A stretch of DNA of 64,000 nucleotides from Sediminibacterium soli (lineage in GTDB: Bacteria > Bacteroidota > Bacteroidia > Chitinophagales > Chitinophagaceae): NCBI RefSeq assembly GCF_009939225.1, contig NZ_JAACJR010000003.1, positions 613,858-677,857 on the forward strand. The letters are read 5' to 3'. The translations under genes were made by a program, and so were the position numbers. The notes beneath the pieces were generated by a model. It saw only the letters and a program-made list of their open reading frames with translations. It ran no database searches and was not told where the DNA came from. Of the stretch, positions 63,968-64,000 are shown one piece after another (position 1 is the first letter of the stretch; the number at the start of each line of letters is the position of its first letter).

Positions 63968-64000
63968 TTTACGGTGCGCTGTCAGAGATCTGTTTTCATT

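Overview
The window reads as a chromosome segment of a Bacteroidota bacterium, most likely of the family Chitinophagaceae. The evidence is a type IX secretion (T9SS) locus (gldJ, porU, porV), a subtilase with a T9SS-type C-terminal tail, a TonB receptor paired with a surface lipoprotein, many lipoproteins, and repeated TAnnTTTG promoter elements, the -7 signature of this phylum. The genus assignment is inference. I see no CRISPR array, rRNA or complete insertion sequence.

Layout. 1-15.6 kb: a secreted aminopeptidase P (cut by the window start), glyS plus a methyltransferase, a ferredoxin-NADP-type reductase, a large T9SS-exported subtilase, a small lipoprotein, mfd, a tiny protein, gyrB and a secreted MORN-repeat protein. 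15.7-25.1 kb: an AraC regulator, a YtcJ-like amidohydrolase lipoprotein, then a tight four-gene cluster of planctomycete type (PSCyt1/DUF1549/DUF1553 cytochrome, DUF1501 Tat protein, Tat-exported sugar-isomerase-like protein, DUF2231-cytochrome-LRR membrane protein). 25.1-39.8 kb: DUF885 peptidase, fumC, M16 peptidase, alkaline-phosphatase-superfamily enzyme, enoyl-CoA hydratase, TRIC-type channel, a B12-binding mutase subunit, a family 39 glycosyltransferase, gltX, a polysaccharide deacetylase and TatD.

39.8-42.3 kb is accessory DNA next to tRNA-Ser(GGA): a lone 5' half of a tRNA-Ser, a GIY-YIG protein, a clipped secreted-protein gene, and a tripartite HipBST toxin-antitoxin operon with three evenly spaced operators. 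42.6-45.6 kb is an ECF sigma factor / HEAT-repeat anti-sigma candidate / two DUF4097-like secreted proteins operon. 45.7-46.3 kb is a frameshifted ORF6N gene holding a 41-bp perfect palindrome. 46.8-51.6 kb has a YbhB protein, an orphan TPP riboswitch with its own terminator on the minus strand, a cluster of 11-bp-periodic GGTAACA repeats resembling a Pho box, and a TonB receptor/beta-helix lipoprotein pair. 51.7-61.3 kb: DUF983, a lipoprotein, murF, gldJ, porU, porV, ispF. From about 61.34 kb the DNA becomes AT-richer and carries gmd and fcl (GDP-L-fucose synthesis), probably the edge of a surface-polysaccharide cluster.

The most unusual structure is not a gene. At least ten intergenic gaps hold short degenerate words repeated in one orientation and usually followed by their reverse complement, giving near-perfect 19-30-bp hairpins. 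Each gap has its own word but the same architecture. The best single candidates for new biology are the orphan TPP riboswitch RNA, the putative Pho-like operator cluster beside it, the HipBST locus, and the PSCyt cluster.
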